NCBI RefSeq assembly: GCF_900100755.1
Contig: NZ_FNCI01000009.1
Location: 57,112-121,111 of the forward strand
Length of the DNA stretch: 64,000 nt
Direction: 5' to 3'
Source of the DNA: Onishia taeanensis
Lineage (GTDB): Bacteria; Pseudomonadota; Gammaproteobacteria; Pseudomonadales; Halomonadaceae
In this document: positions 1-7,643 of the stretch, piece after piece
Layout of the letters: every line of letters starts with the position of its first letter
Numbering within the stretch: position 1 is the first letter of the stretch
Notes under the pieces: generated by a model
What the model saw: only the letters and a program-made list of their open reading frames with translations
Database searches by the model: none
What the model was told of the DNA's origin: nothing
Made by a program: the position numbers and the translations under genes

Positions 1-471
<471 letters not shown>

Positions 472-549
472 AGGAAATCCTCGAAAGTCGTTGCGAAAAG
501 TCGTTGCTTTGGTTCGTTACTCGCGACAAATGCCGCGGGGTTGTCGTCT

Positions 550-577
550 ATGTGGGGGCCGCTGTGATCATTTCAAG
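550..577 (-). promoter_or_regulatory. Sigma-32 (heat-shock) promoter candidate for dnaK
   Basis: Read on the minus strand, CTTGAA (572-577) is followed after 14 bases by CCCCACAT (550-557). The RpoH consensus is CTTGAA, 13-15 bases, CCCCATNT, so there is one mismatch in the -10 block. It lies 79 bases ahead of the dnaK start codon. Confidence 0.7.
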
Positions 578-671
578 CCCTTTTTTTGACGACGTTTCCT
601 GATTTTCTGTCATGCACCACTGTGGCGCAGGCGGCGGGCGCACCGCGAAGGGGGCCGCCCGCCAACCTCGA

Positions 672-1262
672 TCAGCTCGCGGCCTGGCTGACCACGACCA
701 TCGCCGGGCGGATTAGGCGACCGTTGAGCAGGTAGCCCTTTTGCATCACCTCGATGACCGAATTGGGCTCGACATCCGGCGACGGCACCATGGTCAAGGC
801 CTCGTGAAACTGCGGGTCGAACGGCTCGCCCTGCGGGTCGACGACCTCGACCCCGAACTTGGCCAGCACGTCCTTCTTCATCTTGAGGGTCATCGCCACG
901 CCTTCGCGATGCGTTTCGCTGGCGCCATCTTCCATGGCTTCCTGGGCCTTCTCGAGGCTGTCGATGACCGGCAGCAGTTCCTTGACGAACTTCTCCAGCG
1001 CGAACTTGCGCGCCTTCTCGACATCCTGCTCGGCACGGCGACGCACGTTCTGCGCCTCGGCCGCGGCGCGCAGCTGCTGGTCCTTGGCCTCTTTCAGGCT
1101 CTCTTCGAGCTCTTCGACCTTCGCGGCCAGCACGTCAGCCTCGGCGTTGTCGACGACTTCGCTCTCAGGCTCGATGGCCTCGACGGTTTCCTGGATTTCT
1201 TCCTCGAGCGTGCTGTGCTCGGTCTCTTCTTGCTGTGATGGCGTCTGAGGTTCTTTGGCCAT
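672..1262 (-). CDS. grpE: Nucleotide exchange factor GrpE
   Basis: A 196-residue cytoplasmic protein that releases ADP from DnaK. The N-terminal 50 residues are acidic and probably disordered (rich in Glu/Gln/Ser). A long charged coiled-coil follows (about 45-105), then the beta-wing domain with the family signature near the C-terminus ([11 protein letters not shown] and [24 protein letters not shown]). The length matches the family (E. coli 197). It sits 200 bases upstream of dnaK on the same strand and opposite recN across a shared control region. A near-consensus sigma-32 promoter precedes it, as expected for a heat-shock gene. Confidence 0.97.
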   Translation of the reverse strand: MAKEPQTPSQQEETEHSTLEEEIQETVEAIEPESEVVDNAEADVLAAKVEELEESLKEAKDQQLRAAAEAQNVRRRAEQDVEKARKFALEKFVKELLPVIDSLEKAQEAMEDGASETHREGVAMTLKMKKDVLAKFGVEVVDPQGEPFDPQFHEALTMVPSPDVEPNSVIEVMQKGYLLNGRLIRPAMVVVSQAAS

Positions 1263-1344
1263 GAAGCATCTCCTGACGTCGAAAGGCGGCCAAAAGCCGC
1301 CCTGGCAGCTGAATGGGTCAACTGATTCGGGTGAACTCCCGCCT

Positions 1345-1372
1345 ATATGGGGATGGTCACGGCGAACTCAAG
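1345..1372 (-). promoter_or_regulatory. Sigma-32 promoter candidate for grpE
   Basis: On the minus strand CTTGAG (1367-1372), a 14-base spacer and CCCCATAT (1345-1352) match the RpoH consensus with a single mismatch. The -10 block is perfect (CCCCATNT). It lies about 80 bases upstream of the grpE start. Confidence 0.8.
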
Positions 1373-1421
1373 GCATGACGCGACAGCGTTTGCACTGGCA
1401 ATTGAAGGAGGGTGTAGACTA

Positions 1422-1437
1422 CTGTATAAACGCACAG
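1422..1437 (+). promoter_or_regulatory. LexA (SOS) box upstream of recN
   Basis: CTGTATAAACGCACAG fits the LexA operator CTGT-N8-ACAG exactly at the conserved ends and lies 50 bases before the recN start. recN is a classical SOS gene, so position and partner gene both support the call. Confidence 0.85.
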
Positions 1438-1487
1438 ACCACGACGCGAGACGGCGGGACATTACCCATCACGTGCGGGAGACAGCC

Positions 1488-3161
1488 ATGCTGGTGCAGC
1501 TTGCCATTCAGGACTTTGCCATTGTCGAGCGACTCGACCTGGAACTTCAGGGCGGCATGACCGCCATCACCGGCGAAACCGGCGCCGGCAAATCGATTCT
1601 GCTTGGCGCCCTGGGGCTTTGCCTCGGCGAGCGCGCCGATGCCGGCAGCGTGCGTCATGGCGCCGAGCGCGCCGACCTGAGCGCCCGCTTCGATATCGCC
1701 GACCTGCCGTCTGCCCGCGCCTGGCTGGAGGCCCGCGAGCTGCCCGCCGACGACTGCCTGCTGCGCCGGGTCATCACCAAGGGTGGCCGTTCCAAGGCCT
1801 GGATCAACGGCCAGCCGGCGACGATTGCCGATCTCAAGTCGCTCGGCGAGCACCTGATCGAAATTCACGGCCAGCACGCACACCAGGCGCTTCTGAACGA
1901 AGATACGCACCTGCGGCTGCTCGACGACTTTGCCGGCCACCGACCCGCCGTGACCCAGCTGGCCGAGACCTTCCGGGCCTGGCAGGCGAGCCGCCGGCAG
2001 CTGAAGCGCCTTGCCGAGGACGGCGACGAGATCCAGGCCCGCCGCCAGCTGCTGCGCTATCAGGTCGAAGAGCTCGACCAGCTGGCACTGGCCGATGGCG
2101 AGCTCGCCGAGCTCGAGGAAGAGCAGGAGCGCCTCGCCCATGCCGAGGAACACCTGCGCGAGAGCCAGTTCGCCAGTGAGTGCTGCGAGAGTGACGAAGG
2201 CGGCGCCCTGACCCTGCTCAACCAGGCCATGAGCCATCTTTCCCCTCTGCCCGGCAGCGAAAAAGGCGCCCTGGCCGAGGCGCTGGGCATGCTCGACAGC
2301 GCGCGGATTCAGATCGAGGAAGCGGCCCGGGAGCTGGCCCGCTTTGCCGACGCCACCGAGCTCGACCCAGAGCGCCTGTCAGAGGTCGACCATCGCCTCG
2401 GCGAAGTCCATCGCATCGCTCGCAAGCATCACGTCATGCCCGAGGAAGTCACCGCCCTGCATCGGCGGCTGAGCGAAGAGCTCGAAGGCCTGGATGGCGG
2501 TGAGCACGATATCGAAGCGCTCAGCGCCGACGTGGAGGCCCTGCGCGAGCAGTGGCGCGCACAGGCCAAGGACGTCAGCGAGGCACGTCACAAGGCCGCC
2601 AAGCGATTCGGCAAGGAAGTGCAGGGCCAGCTGGCGTTTCTGGCCATGGGTAAGGCGCGCTTCGAGGTCGCCTTGGAGGAACGTACCGGCCCGACGCCGG
2701 ATGGCCTCGATCGCGTGCAGTTCTTGATCAGCGCCAACCCGGGGCAGCCGGCACGGGCGCTGACCAAGGTGGCATCCGGTGGCGAGCTGTCGCGCATCAG
2801 CCTCGCCATCCAGGTAGTGGCCGCCAGCCACTCGACGATTCCCACCCTGGTGTTCGATGAGGTCGACGTGGGTATTTCCGGCGCCACCGCCGAAATCGTC
2901 GGCCAGCTACTCAAGCGACTCGGCGCCAGCGGCCAGGTGATGACCGTGACACACCTGCCCCAGGTCGCCGCCCAGGCGCACCAGCACCTGCATATCGAGA
3001 AACAGGCCAAGCGCGACAGCACCCAGACCCGCATGGCGCTACTGGACGAAGGAGGCCGCATCAGCGAACTGGCCCGCATGCTGGGCGGCGTCAACCTGTC
3101 CGAACGCACCCTGGCGCACGCCCGGGAAATGCTCGACGCCAGCCAGCGCCCGCACCACTGA
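1488..3161 (+). CDS. recN: DNA repair protein RecN (SMC-like ATPase)
   Basis: A 557-residue SMC-family ATPase that acts in double-strand-break repair by holding DNA ends or sisters together. Walker A is GETGAGKS (about residues 29-36), followed by a long central coiled-coil rich in Glu/Arg/Leu. The C-terminal half has the ABC signature ASGGELSRISLA and Walker B TLVFDEVDVGIS, then a His-loop (TVTHLPQVAAQAHQH). I chose ATG 1488 (MLVQLAIQDFAIVE) because the family begins there; an upstream in-frame ATG at 1347 lies before the LexA box and would add 47 unrelated residues. Length equals E. coli RecN (553). Expression is expected to be SOS-controlled through the box at 1422-1437. Confidence 0.97.
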   Translation: MLVQLAIQDFAIVERLDLELQGGMTAITGETGAGKSILLGALGLCLGERADAGSVRHGAERADLSARFDIADLPSARAWLEARELPADDCLLRRVITKGGRSKAWINGQPATIADLKSLGEHLIEIHGQHAHQALLNEDTHLRLLDDFAGHRPAVTQLAETFRAWQASRRQLKRLAEDGDEIQARRQLLRYQVEELDQLALADGELAELEEEQERLAHAEEHLRESQFASECCESDEGGALTLLNQAMSHLSPLPGSEKGALAEALGMLDSARIQIEEAARELARFADATELDPERLSEVDHRLGEVHRIARKHHVMPEEVTALHRRLSEELEGLDGGEHDIEALSADVEALREQWRAQAKDVSEARHKAAKRFGKEVQGQLAFLAMGKARFEVALEERTGPTPDGLDRVQFLISANPGQPARALTKVASGGELSRISLAIQVVAASHSTIPTLVFDEVDVGISGATAEIVGQLLKRLGASGQVMTVTHLPQVAAQAHQHLHIEKQAKRDSTQTRMALLDEGGRISELARMLGGVNLSERTLAHAREMLDASQRPHH

Positions 3162-3235
3162 GGCCAGGGCCGCCCACCGCCCTTTCTCACAGGTCTTTCT
3201 CGACCCTATACACGACGCTATACAAGAAGCCCAGA

Positions 3236-3273
3236 CACAAAGACGCCGACCTTTCGAGGTCGGCGTCTTTGTG
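3236..3273. terminator. Strong intrinsic terminator between convergent recN and fur
   Basis: A perfect 17-bp stem (CACAAAGACGCCGACCT and its complement) closes on a TTCG tetraloop. The stem base carries AAA/TTT, giving U-runs on both strands, so it can end recN (plus) and fur (minus). Confidence 0.85.
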
Positions 3274-3353
3274 AGATAGATCGCTGTCAGGCGCAGGCAC
3301 GGCGAGTGCGGCTCAACCATGCCTTGTCGATAGCGGCCTGCCAGGCGCTATTC

Positions 3354-3812
3354 TCAGGATTTAGACGACTTGGGATTCGGAATTTCCTGGCGCGTGGCCT
3401 TGGAACCCTTGGGGCGCACATAGAGCACCAGCGCGTGGTCGACGAGCTCGTAGCCATGCTCATCGACGATCTCCTGCTGGCGCCGCTCGATTTGTTCATC
3501 GTAGAACTCGACGATCTCGCCGCTCTCGAGGCACACCATATGGTCATGGTGTTCATCATGAGACAGCTCGAAAACGGCATGCCCGCCATCGAAATTATGG
3601 CGCACCACCAGGCCTGCAGACTCGAACTGAGTCAGCACGCGGTAGACGGTAGCGAGCCCGACATCTTCGCCTGCGTCCAGTAACGCCTTATAGACGTCTT
3701 CTGCGCTCAGGTGATGCTGGTCGGGGGCATTCTCGAGGATCTGCAGTATCTTGACGCGCGGCAGTGTGACCTTGAGGCCCGCCTTGCGCAGTTCATGGTT
3801 CTGGTCGGCCAT
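3354..3812 (-). CDS. fur: Ferric uptake regulator Fur
   Basis: A 152-residue dimeric metal-dependent repressor. The N-terminal winged helix (MADQNHELRKAGLKVTLPR, then LATVYRVLTQFE as recognition helix) is followed by the metal-binding dimerisation domain with HDEHHDHMVC and the conserved VDHALVLYV. The second Cys of the classical CxxC pair is Ser here (CLES), as in Pseudomonas-type Fur. ATG 3812 is preferred over an upstream in-frame start at 3890 because homologues begin at MADQN. It is divergent from bamE with 72 bases between starts, the usual Pseudomonas/Halomonas arrangement. A Fur-box-like promoter occurs at 43466-43493 in this window. Confidence 0.97.
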   Translation of the reverse strand: MADQNHELRKAGLKVTLPRVKILQILENAPDQHHLSAEDVYKALLDAGEDVGLATVYRVLTQFESAGLVVRHNFDGGHAVFELSHDEHHDHMVCLESGEIVEFYDEQIERRQQEIVDEHGYELVDHALVLYVRPKGSKATRQEIPNPKSSKS

Positions 3813-3884
3813 GGTTGCTCTTCGCAGTAACGTGTAGGGTCGGGTATGATCGACCGAATCCACGATAGTGAAGAACAGGCGCAA

Positions 3885-4322
3885 ATGCAAAAGTTGATGA
3901 AAATAGTCACCCTTTCGCTGACCCTGACGCTAGTCACCGGGTGCAGTTATCTGGGCGTTTACAAGCGCGATCTGGTTCAGGGCAACCTGGTGACCCAGGA
4001 CGCTGTCAGCCAGCTGCAGCCCGGCATGAGCCGCAGCCAGGTCAAGGCGATCATGGGCAGTCCGCTGCTCGAGGCGCCCTTCAGTGACGACGAATGGGAT
4101 TACCTGTTCCGCCTCGACAAGGCCTACGGTGGGGTCGATAAGCGACGCGTGACCCTGAGCTTCGAGAACAACCGCCTGGTCGACATGAGCATGAGCGGCG
4201 ACTTCGATGAGGCGCTGGACTTCACCGCTCAGCCGGGCATGGGCCCCGACAACATGCCCGAGGACGATTCGGTGCCGCTGCGCCCGGGCAATGCGCCCAC
4301 CGTGGGTACGCCGATCGAATAA
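3885..4322 (+). CDS. bamE: Outer membrane assembly lipoprotein BamE (OmlA/SmpA)
   Basis: A 145-residue outer-membrane lipoprotein of the BAM beta-barrel assembly machine. The signal peptide ends in a lipobox (LVTGC) and the mature part has the BamE fold motif: VYKRDLVQGN, then LQPGMSRSQVKAIMGSPLL, then DEWDYLFR. A Pro/Asp-rich tail of about 35 residues extends beyond the E. coli protein. ATG 3885 is used because it leaves a normal n-region (MQKLMKIV); ATG 3897 is a possible alternative. It shares its control region with fur, and a TATGAT-like -10 is visible near 3845. Confidence 0.95.
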   Translation: MQKLMKIVTLSLTLTLVTGCSYLGVYKRDLVQGNLVTQDAVSQLQPGMSRSQVKAIMGSPLLEAPFSDDEWDYLFRLDKAYGGVDKRRVTLSFENNRLVDMSMSGDFDEALDFTAQPGMGPDNMPEDDSVPLRPGNAPTVGTPIE

Positions 4323-4376
4323 CGCTGGGGAGAGTGCGCGAAGGCTCGGCGTAGCGGCCGCTACGCCGAGCCAGCA

Positions 4377-4697
4377 CTAGCGGGATGTCGCCGCCTTGGC
4401 CGCGCGAGCAGCACGCGCGGCCTTGGGGTCGATCTTGAGCGGCCGATAGACCTCGACCCGGTCTCCCTCGCGCAGGGCATGGCGCTCGGGGTCACGCAGG
4501 GCCTTACCGAAGATTCCCAGGTCCGCCTTCAGGAACGCCTCTGCCGGCACATCGGGAAAGTACCGCCCCAGCTCCGCCATCGATACCGCCTGGCGAGCCG
4601 TGGTGCCGGGCGGTACCTGCATGTCGACGATCTTCTGGCGTGTCGGCAGCGCGTAGGCCACCTCGACCCGGATCGGGCCTGCCTCAGTAGCGTCCAT
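4377..4697 (-). CDS. rnfH: RnfH family ubiquitin-like protein
   Basis: A 106-residue beta-grasp protein of unknown precise role, named after its link to rnf genes; in most gammaproteobacteria it is the toxin-antitoxin-like partner gene of ratA. The core matches the family: IRVEVAYALPTRQKIVDMQVP, the AELGRYFPDV stretch, GIFGKALRD and RVEVYRPLKIDPKAARAARA. ATG 4697 (MDATEAGPIRVEV) overlaps the end of ratA by 14 bases, so the two are translationally coupled. The C-terminus is a basic Ala/Arg/Lys tail. Confidence 0.93.
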   Translation of the reverse strand: MDATEAGPIRVEVAYALPTRQKIVDMQVPPGTTARQAVSMAELGRYFPDVPAEAFLKADLGIFGKALRDPERHALREGDRVEVYRPLKIDPKAARAARAAKAATSR

Positions 4698-5130
4698 CGC
4701 CGCCATAGAGGTCATTGGCACGGCGCGAGAAGGAGTCGACCAGTTGACCGGCCACCTGCTGAAAGAGCTTGCCAAAGGCCATGCCCAGCAAGCGGTTGGC
4801 AAACTCGAATTCCATCTCCAGGCTCACCTTGCAGGCCTGCTCGCCCATCGGCGTGAATAGCCAGCGTCCGCGCAGGCGCCGAAACGGCCCCTGCACCAGC
4901 GACAGCTCGATGCGCTCGGGGCTGTAGAGGTCGTTGCGCGTTGTGAAGCTTTGCTCGACGCCAGCCTTGGCAAGCGTCAGCTCACCAATCAGGTGCTCCT
5001 CATCTGACTCGATCAGACGGGCCCGTCGACAGCCCGGCAGAAACTCCGGGTAGCGTTCGAAATCATTGACCAGGTCGAACATCGCCTGGGGGGAGTGCCG
5101 CACCAGGGCGGACCGATTGACCGTTGGCAT
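4684..5130 (-). CDS. ratA: RatA, START/polyketide-cyclase-fold protein (CoQ10-binding family)
   Basis: A 148-residue single-domain START-like protein. Markers are MPTVNRSALVRHSPQAMF, DLVNDFERYPEFLPGC and FEFANRLLGMAFG near the C-terminus. E. coli RatA was described as an inhibitor of 50S-30S association, while mitochondrial relatives (Coq10) bind ubiquinone, so the physiological role here is uncertain. It is the first gene of the ratA-rnfH pair, divergent from smpB-ssrA, a conserved neighbourhood. A GGAGAGG ribosome site precedes ATG 5130. Confidence 0.94.
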   Translation of the reverse strand: MPTVNRSALVRHSPQAMFDLVNDFERYPEFLPGCRRARLIESDEEHLIGELTLAKAGVEQSFTTRNDLYSPERIELSLVQGPFRRLRGRWLFTPMGEQACKVSLEMEFEFANRLLGMAFGKLFQQVAGQLVDSFSRRANDLYGGDGRY

Positions 5131-5270
5131 CTACCTCTCCGCTGACTTTACAGGGGCTTGGGCGTATCATGAGCGGTTAATTCGTCAGGCCTTGAATGGT
5201 ATCACGCTTCCCCCCACCTACCATCCAACGCAGTGAAGCGAACACCGAGGCATATCGAGACAGAGGTTCC

Positions 5271-5756
5271 ATGGCCAATAAAAAAGGCAAGGGCAAGGGC
5301 CCGAGCAGCAACGTCATCGCCCAGAACAAGAAGGCGCGCTTCGAGTATCACATCGACGAGACCTTCGAGGCCGGCCTGGCTCTGTCCGGCTGGGAGGTGA
5401 AGAGTCTGCGCGCGGGCAAGGCCCAGCTCACCGACACTTACATCCTGATCAAGAACAGCGAAGCCTGGCTGCTGGGCAGTCATATCACGCCGCTCAACAC
5501 CATCAGCACGCATGAGCTTGCCGATCCGACCCGGACCCGCAAGCTGCTGCTGCATCGCAAGGAGATCGCCAAGATCTTCTCGCGCACCCAGGACAAAGGG
5601 CACACCTGCGTGCCCCTCAAGCTCTACTGGAAGCAGAACCTGATCAAGTGCGAGCTGGCACTGGTGACGGGCAAGAAGCAGCACGACAAGCGAGCCACCG
5701 AGAAGGAGCGCGATTGGAATCGCCAGAAGGCACGCATCATGCGCGACGCCAAGTAA
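5271..5756 (+). CDS. smpB: SsrA-binding protein SmpB
   Basis: A 161-residue RNA-binding protein that delivers tmRNA to stalled ribosomes. It shows [15 protein letters not shown], the [14 protein letters not shown] core of the OB fold, and the basic C-terminal tail ([24 protein letters not shown]) that occupies the empty mRNA channel. ATG 5271 ([10 protein letters not shown]) is the family start; an upstream in-frame ATG at 5196 adds 25 unrelated residues. The gene for its RNA partner, ssrA, begins 76 bases after the stop codon. Confidence 0.98.
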   Translation: MANKKGKGKGPSSNVIAQNKKARFEYHIDETFEAGLALSGWEVKSLRAGKAQLTDTYILIKNSEAWLLGSHITPLNTISTHELADPTRTRKLLLHRKEIAKIFSRTQDKGHTCVPLKLYWKQNLIKCELALVTGKKQHDKRATEKERDWNRQKARIMRDAK

Positions 5757-5782
5757 GGCGGTCATATTTTACGTCCGTACAC

Positions 5783-5811
5783 CTTGAACTGGCGTAAAGA
5801 TGGCCCCACCT
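5783..5811 (+). promoter_or_regulatory. Possible sigma-32-type promoter for tmRNA
   Basis: CTTGAA (5783-5788), 15 bases, then CCCCACCT (5804-5811) resembles the RpoH consensus with one fixed-position mismatch, the same one as in the dnaK promoter. The predicted start would be about 15 bases before the mature tmRNA 5' end, consistent with RNase P trimming. No good sigma-70 promoter was seen at the expected distance. Confidence 0.45.
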
Positions 5812-5832
5812 GTTAAACTGAAGACGTTCCAC

Positions 5833-6213
5833 GGGGGCGACATGGCTTCGACGCCGATGACAACCTCCTAGGTGCATGCCGAGAGCGTGATGTATCTCGT
5901 AAATCCAACATCACGACTAAATAGTCGCAAACGACGACAACTACGCTCAGGGCGCACTGGCAGCTTAAATAGCTGTTAGTTGTTAGCCTGGCCCAGAAGT
6001 TACGTGCCCATTCGTGACGGACGGGATAAGAGCCAAAGATAATGGGATCGCGGTTGGTAGCGTCTTCCTGCCAAACGTTAAACTTTAGAAGAATCGCGGT
6101 ACTGGATCCTGCCCGTCGGAGCCAGTCCTGCTAAATCAAAAGACGGACCTAAGCATGTAGAGCCGAAGAGCGCGTGTCGGCGGACGCGGGTTCAATTCCC
6201 GCCGCCTCCACCA
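5833..6213 (+). ncRNA. ssrA: Transfer-messenger RNA (tmRNA)
   Basis: A 381-nt one-piece tmRNA. The 5' end GGGGGCG pairs with CGCCTCC near the 3' end to form the alanine-type acceptor stem, followed by discriminator A and encoded CCA. The 3' part carries the T-arm (GGGTTCAATTCCC). The resume codon GCA at 5927 opens the tag frame ANDDNYAQGALAA, ended by TAA at 5966-5968; the ALAA end is the ClpXP degron. Pairs with SmpB, encoded directly upstream. Confidence 0.98.
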
Positions 6214-6222
6214 ACACCAGAG

Positions 6223-6248
6223 AAAAGCCACCCAACCGGGTGGCTTTT
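6223..6248 (+). terminator. Intrinsic terminator of ssrA
   Basis: An 11-bp stem AAAAGCCACCC / GGGTGGCTTTT with loop AACC runs into a T6 tract, starting 10 bases after the tmRNA 3' end. Confidence 0.9.
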
Positions 6249-6414
6249 TTCGTTTCCGCCTCCTCCATCAACAGCAGAAAACGCCCAAACCAACTTCCAC
6301 TTTCACCCCAGCCACTGCCGCACTGGGCCCTCGGGGCTTGCTCTAAGTCACAGGCAGTGGAACCATCACGCTTGGATTGACTCTCACTGCGCTAAACTAT
6401 GCCGAGGAGGTTCG

Positions 6415-6966
6415 ATGTTTGCCTTGATGCGCCACCTGTCCCTGGCCACCCTGCTGGCCACTACCACCCTGACGCCGGCACTTGCGCAGGAAACCACCGA
6501 ACAGCCGGTCTTCGGCTGGGTTGAAAAAGCCCTCGTCGAACCCTGGGGCGTTGAGGTAAAGGCCAAGCTCGACAGCGGCGCCCTGACCTCGTCGCTGGAT
6601 GCCCGCGACATCGAGCGCTTCGAGAAAGATGACGAAGACTGGGTGCGCTTCCGGCTCGAGCTCGAAGATGAAGCAACAGGCGAGATGTTTGAAAAGACCC
6701 TCGAACGGCCGGTAAATCGCGACCTGGTACTGCGTGGCGCCGGCGGCACCTCGCATCGTCCAACCGTCATCATGACCATCTGCCTGGGCGATACCCGCTA
6801 CGAGGAAGACTTCAGCCTGCGTAATCGCAGCAAGATGAACTATCCGCTGCTACTGGGTCGTCGCACCATTAGCCACCTGGGCGTGCTGGATGTCGACAAG
6901 ACCTTCCTCAGCGACCCTGGCTGCGACGAGGACTCCAAGACGGTGCCCTACGCCGACGAGAAATAG
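6415..6966 (+). CDS. Periplasmic RimK-associated/zinc-protease-like protein (PF05618 type)
   Basis: A 183-residue exported protein with a signal peptide ending at ALAQ. The mature part matches the small retropepsin-like family annotated as putative ATP-dependent zinc protease: AKLDSGALTSSLDA (aspartic-protease-like D-S-G), then NYPLLLGRRTI and the terminal HLGVLDVDKTF. The family name comes from genetic neighbourhood with rimK and its biochemical activity is poorly established; the retropepsin-like D-S-G makes an aspartyl-type fold more likely than a zinc protease. ATG 6415 follows a GAGGAGG ribosome site. It is a single gene between the tmRNA terminator and a terminator at 6983-7010. Confidence 0.85.
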   Translation: MFALMRHLSLATLLATTTLTPALAQETTEQPVFGWVEKALVEPWGVEVKAKLDSGALTSSLDARDIERFEKDDEDWVRFRLELEDEATGEMFEKTLERPVNRDLVLRGAGGTSHRPTVIMTICLGDTRYEEDFSLRNRSKMNYPLLLGRRTISHLGVLDVDKTFLSDPGCDEDSKTVPYADEK

Positions 6967-6982
6967 CGCCCCTGGCAGGCAT

Positions 6983-7010
6983 AAAAAAGACCACCCGCGA
7001 GCGGGTGGTC
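6983..7010 (-). terminator. Intrinsic terminator reading leftward
   Basis: GACCACCCGC (6989-6998) pairs with GCGGGTGGTC (7001-7010). The A6 run at 6983-6988 gives the U-tract on the minus strand, so it terminates the small zinc-ribbon gene; it may also slow plus-strand transcripts. Confidence 0.75.
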
Positions 7011-7156
7011 GAAGGTACTGCTCAAGGTACTGCTTGCTTGCCAAAAACGACGTCTCGAAAACCATTGTCTAAGGCCTCTTGTGGTCGGCATTGACCGAGA
7101 GGCCTAGCACCAAGACTTGGCATCGGGCGCCAAGCAGACGCCCGATGCGCGAATAT

Positions 7157-7357
7157 TCAGCTGGCCAGCAGGGTCTCTTTGGATCTACGGCGCATTTCGC
7201 TGGCCTGCGCCATACGCCACTCCAGATCCTCTGCCCGACATTTGACGCTATGACAGCGGGCACAGGTCACCACTTGCCGGTCTTCATCGCAGGTGGGAAT
7301 TCGGAAATGCTGGGCTCCGCACAGCGCACATTCCAGCTCCAAACGAACTTCCAACAT
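7157..7357 (-). CDS. Small zinc-ribbon protein of unknown function
   Basis: A 66-residue protein with two cysteine pairs spaced like a zinc ribbon (CALC ... CARC), an extra Cys in HSVKC and a basic/amphipathic C-terminal helix (EWRMAQASEMRRRSKE). The start ATG 7357 is preceded by GAGGGA at good spacing; an upstream frame start at 7444 has no ribosome site. I do not recognise a named family. The size and the treble of Cys pairs suggest metal binding, possibly a nucleic-acid or protein adaptor. It is divergent from the MscS-type channel gene and ends before a leftward terminator. Confidence 0.7.
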   Translation of the reverse strand: MLEVRLELECALCGAQHFRIPTCDEDRQVVTCARCHSVKCRAEDLEWRMAQASEMRRRSKETLLAS

Positions 7358-7643
7358 ACCGCTTCCCTCGTGGTGATGTGATGCGTCACGCGCTTCCTGC
7401 GCCGACGACTTCTGGTATTGTATAGTGCACGACAAATTGCTCAATGTACAATCTCTGTATAACTAGAGACTAATCATGAGACAATAGCTGGCACTGGCGC
7501 CAATCCGGCGACGTTTATAGCGTAACGACATGACCACGGCATGACAGGCAACGTCTTGTGACTGGCCTCCGCGCATGCTGTGATACCGAGCAACGCGCCG
7601 CAGAGCGCCCCACACCATTCACCCCCATTACATGGAGACATGT

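Noticed and set aside
640..671. GC-rich hairpin GGCGGGC/GCCCGCC at 634-666 as a dnaK/grpE terminator
   Set aside because: No T-run on the minus strand and it would sit between genes expected to be co-transcribed; it may only slow polymerase.
1419..2237. Long reading frame antisense to recN (272 residues)
   Set aside because: Composition follows third-position GC bias of recN; no ribosome site and no family resemblance.
5833..6213. Genomic-island insertion at the ssrA 3' end
   Set aside because: No integrase or repeat of the tmRNA 3' end downstream; the next genes are ordinary chromosomal ones after a clean terminator.
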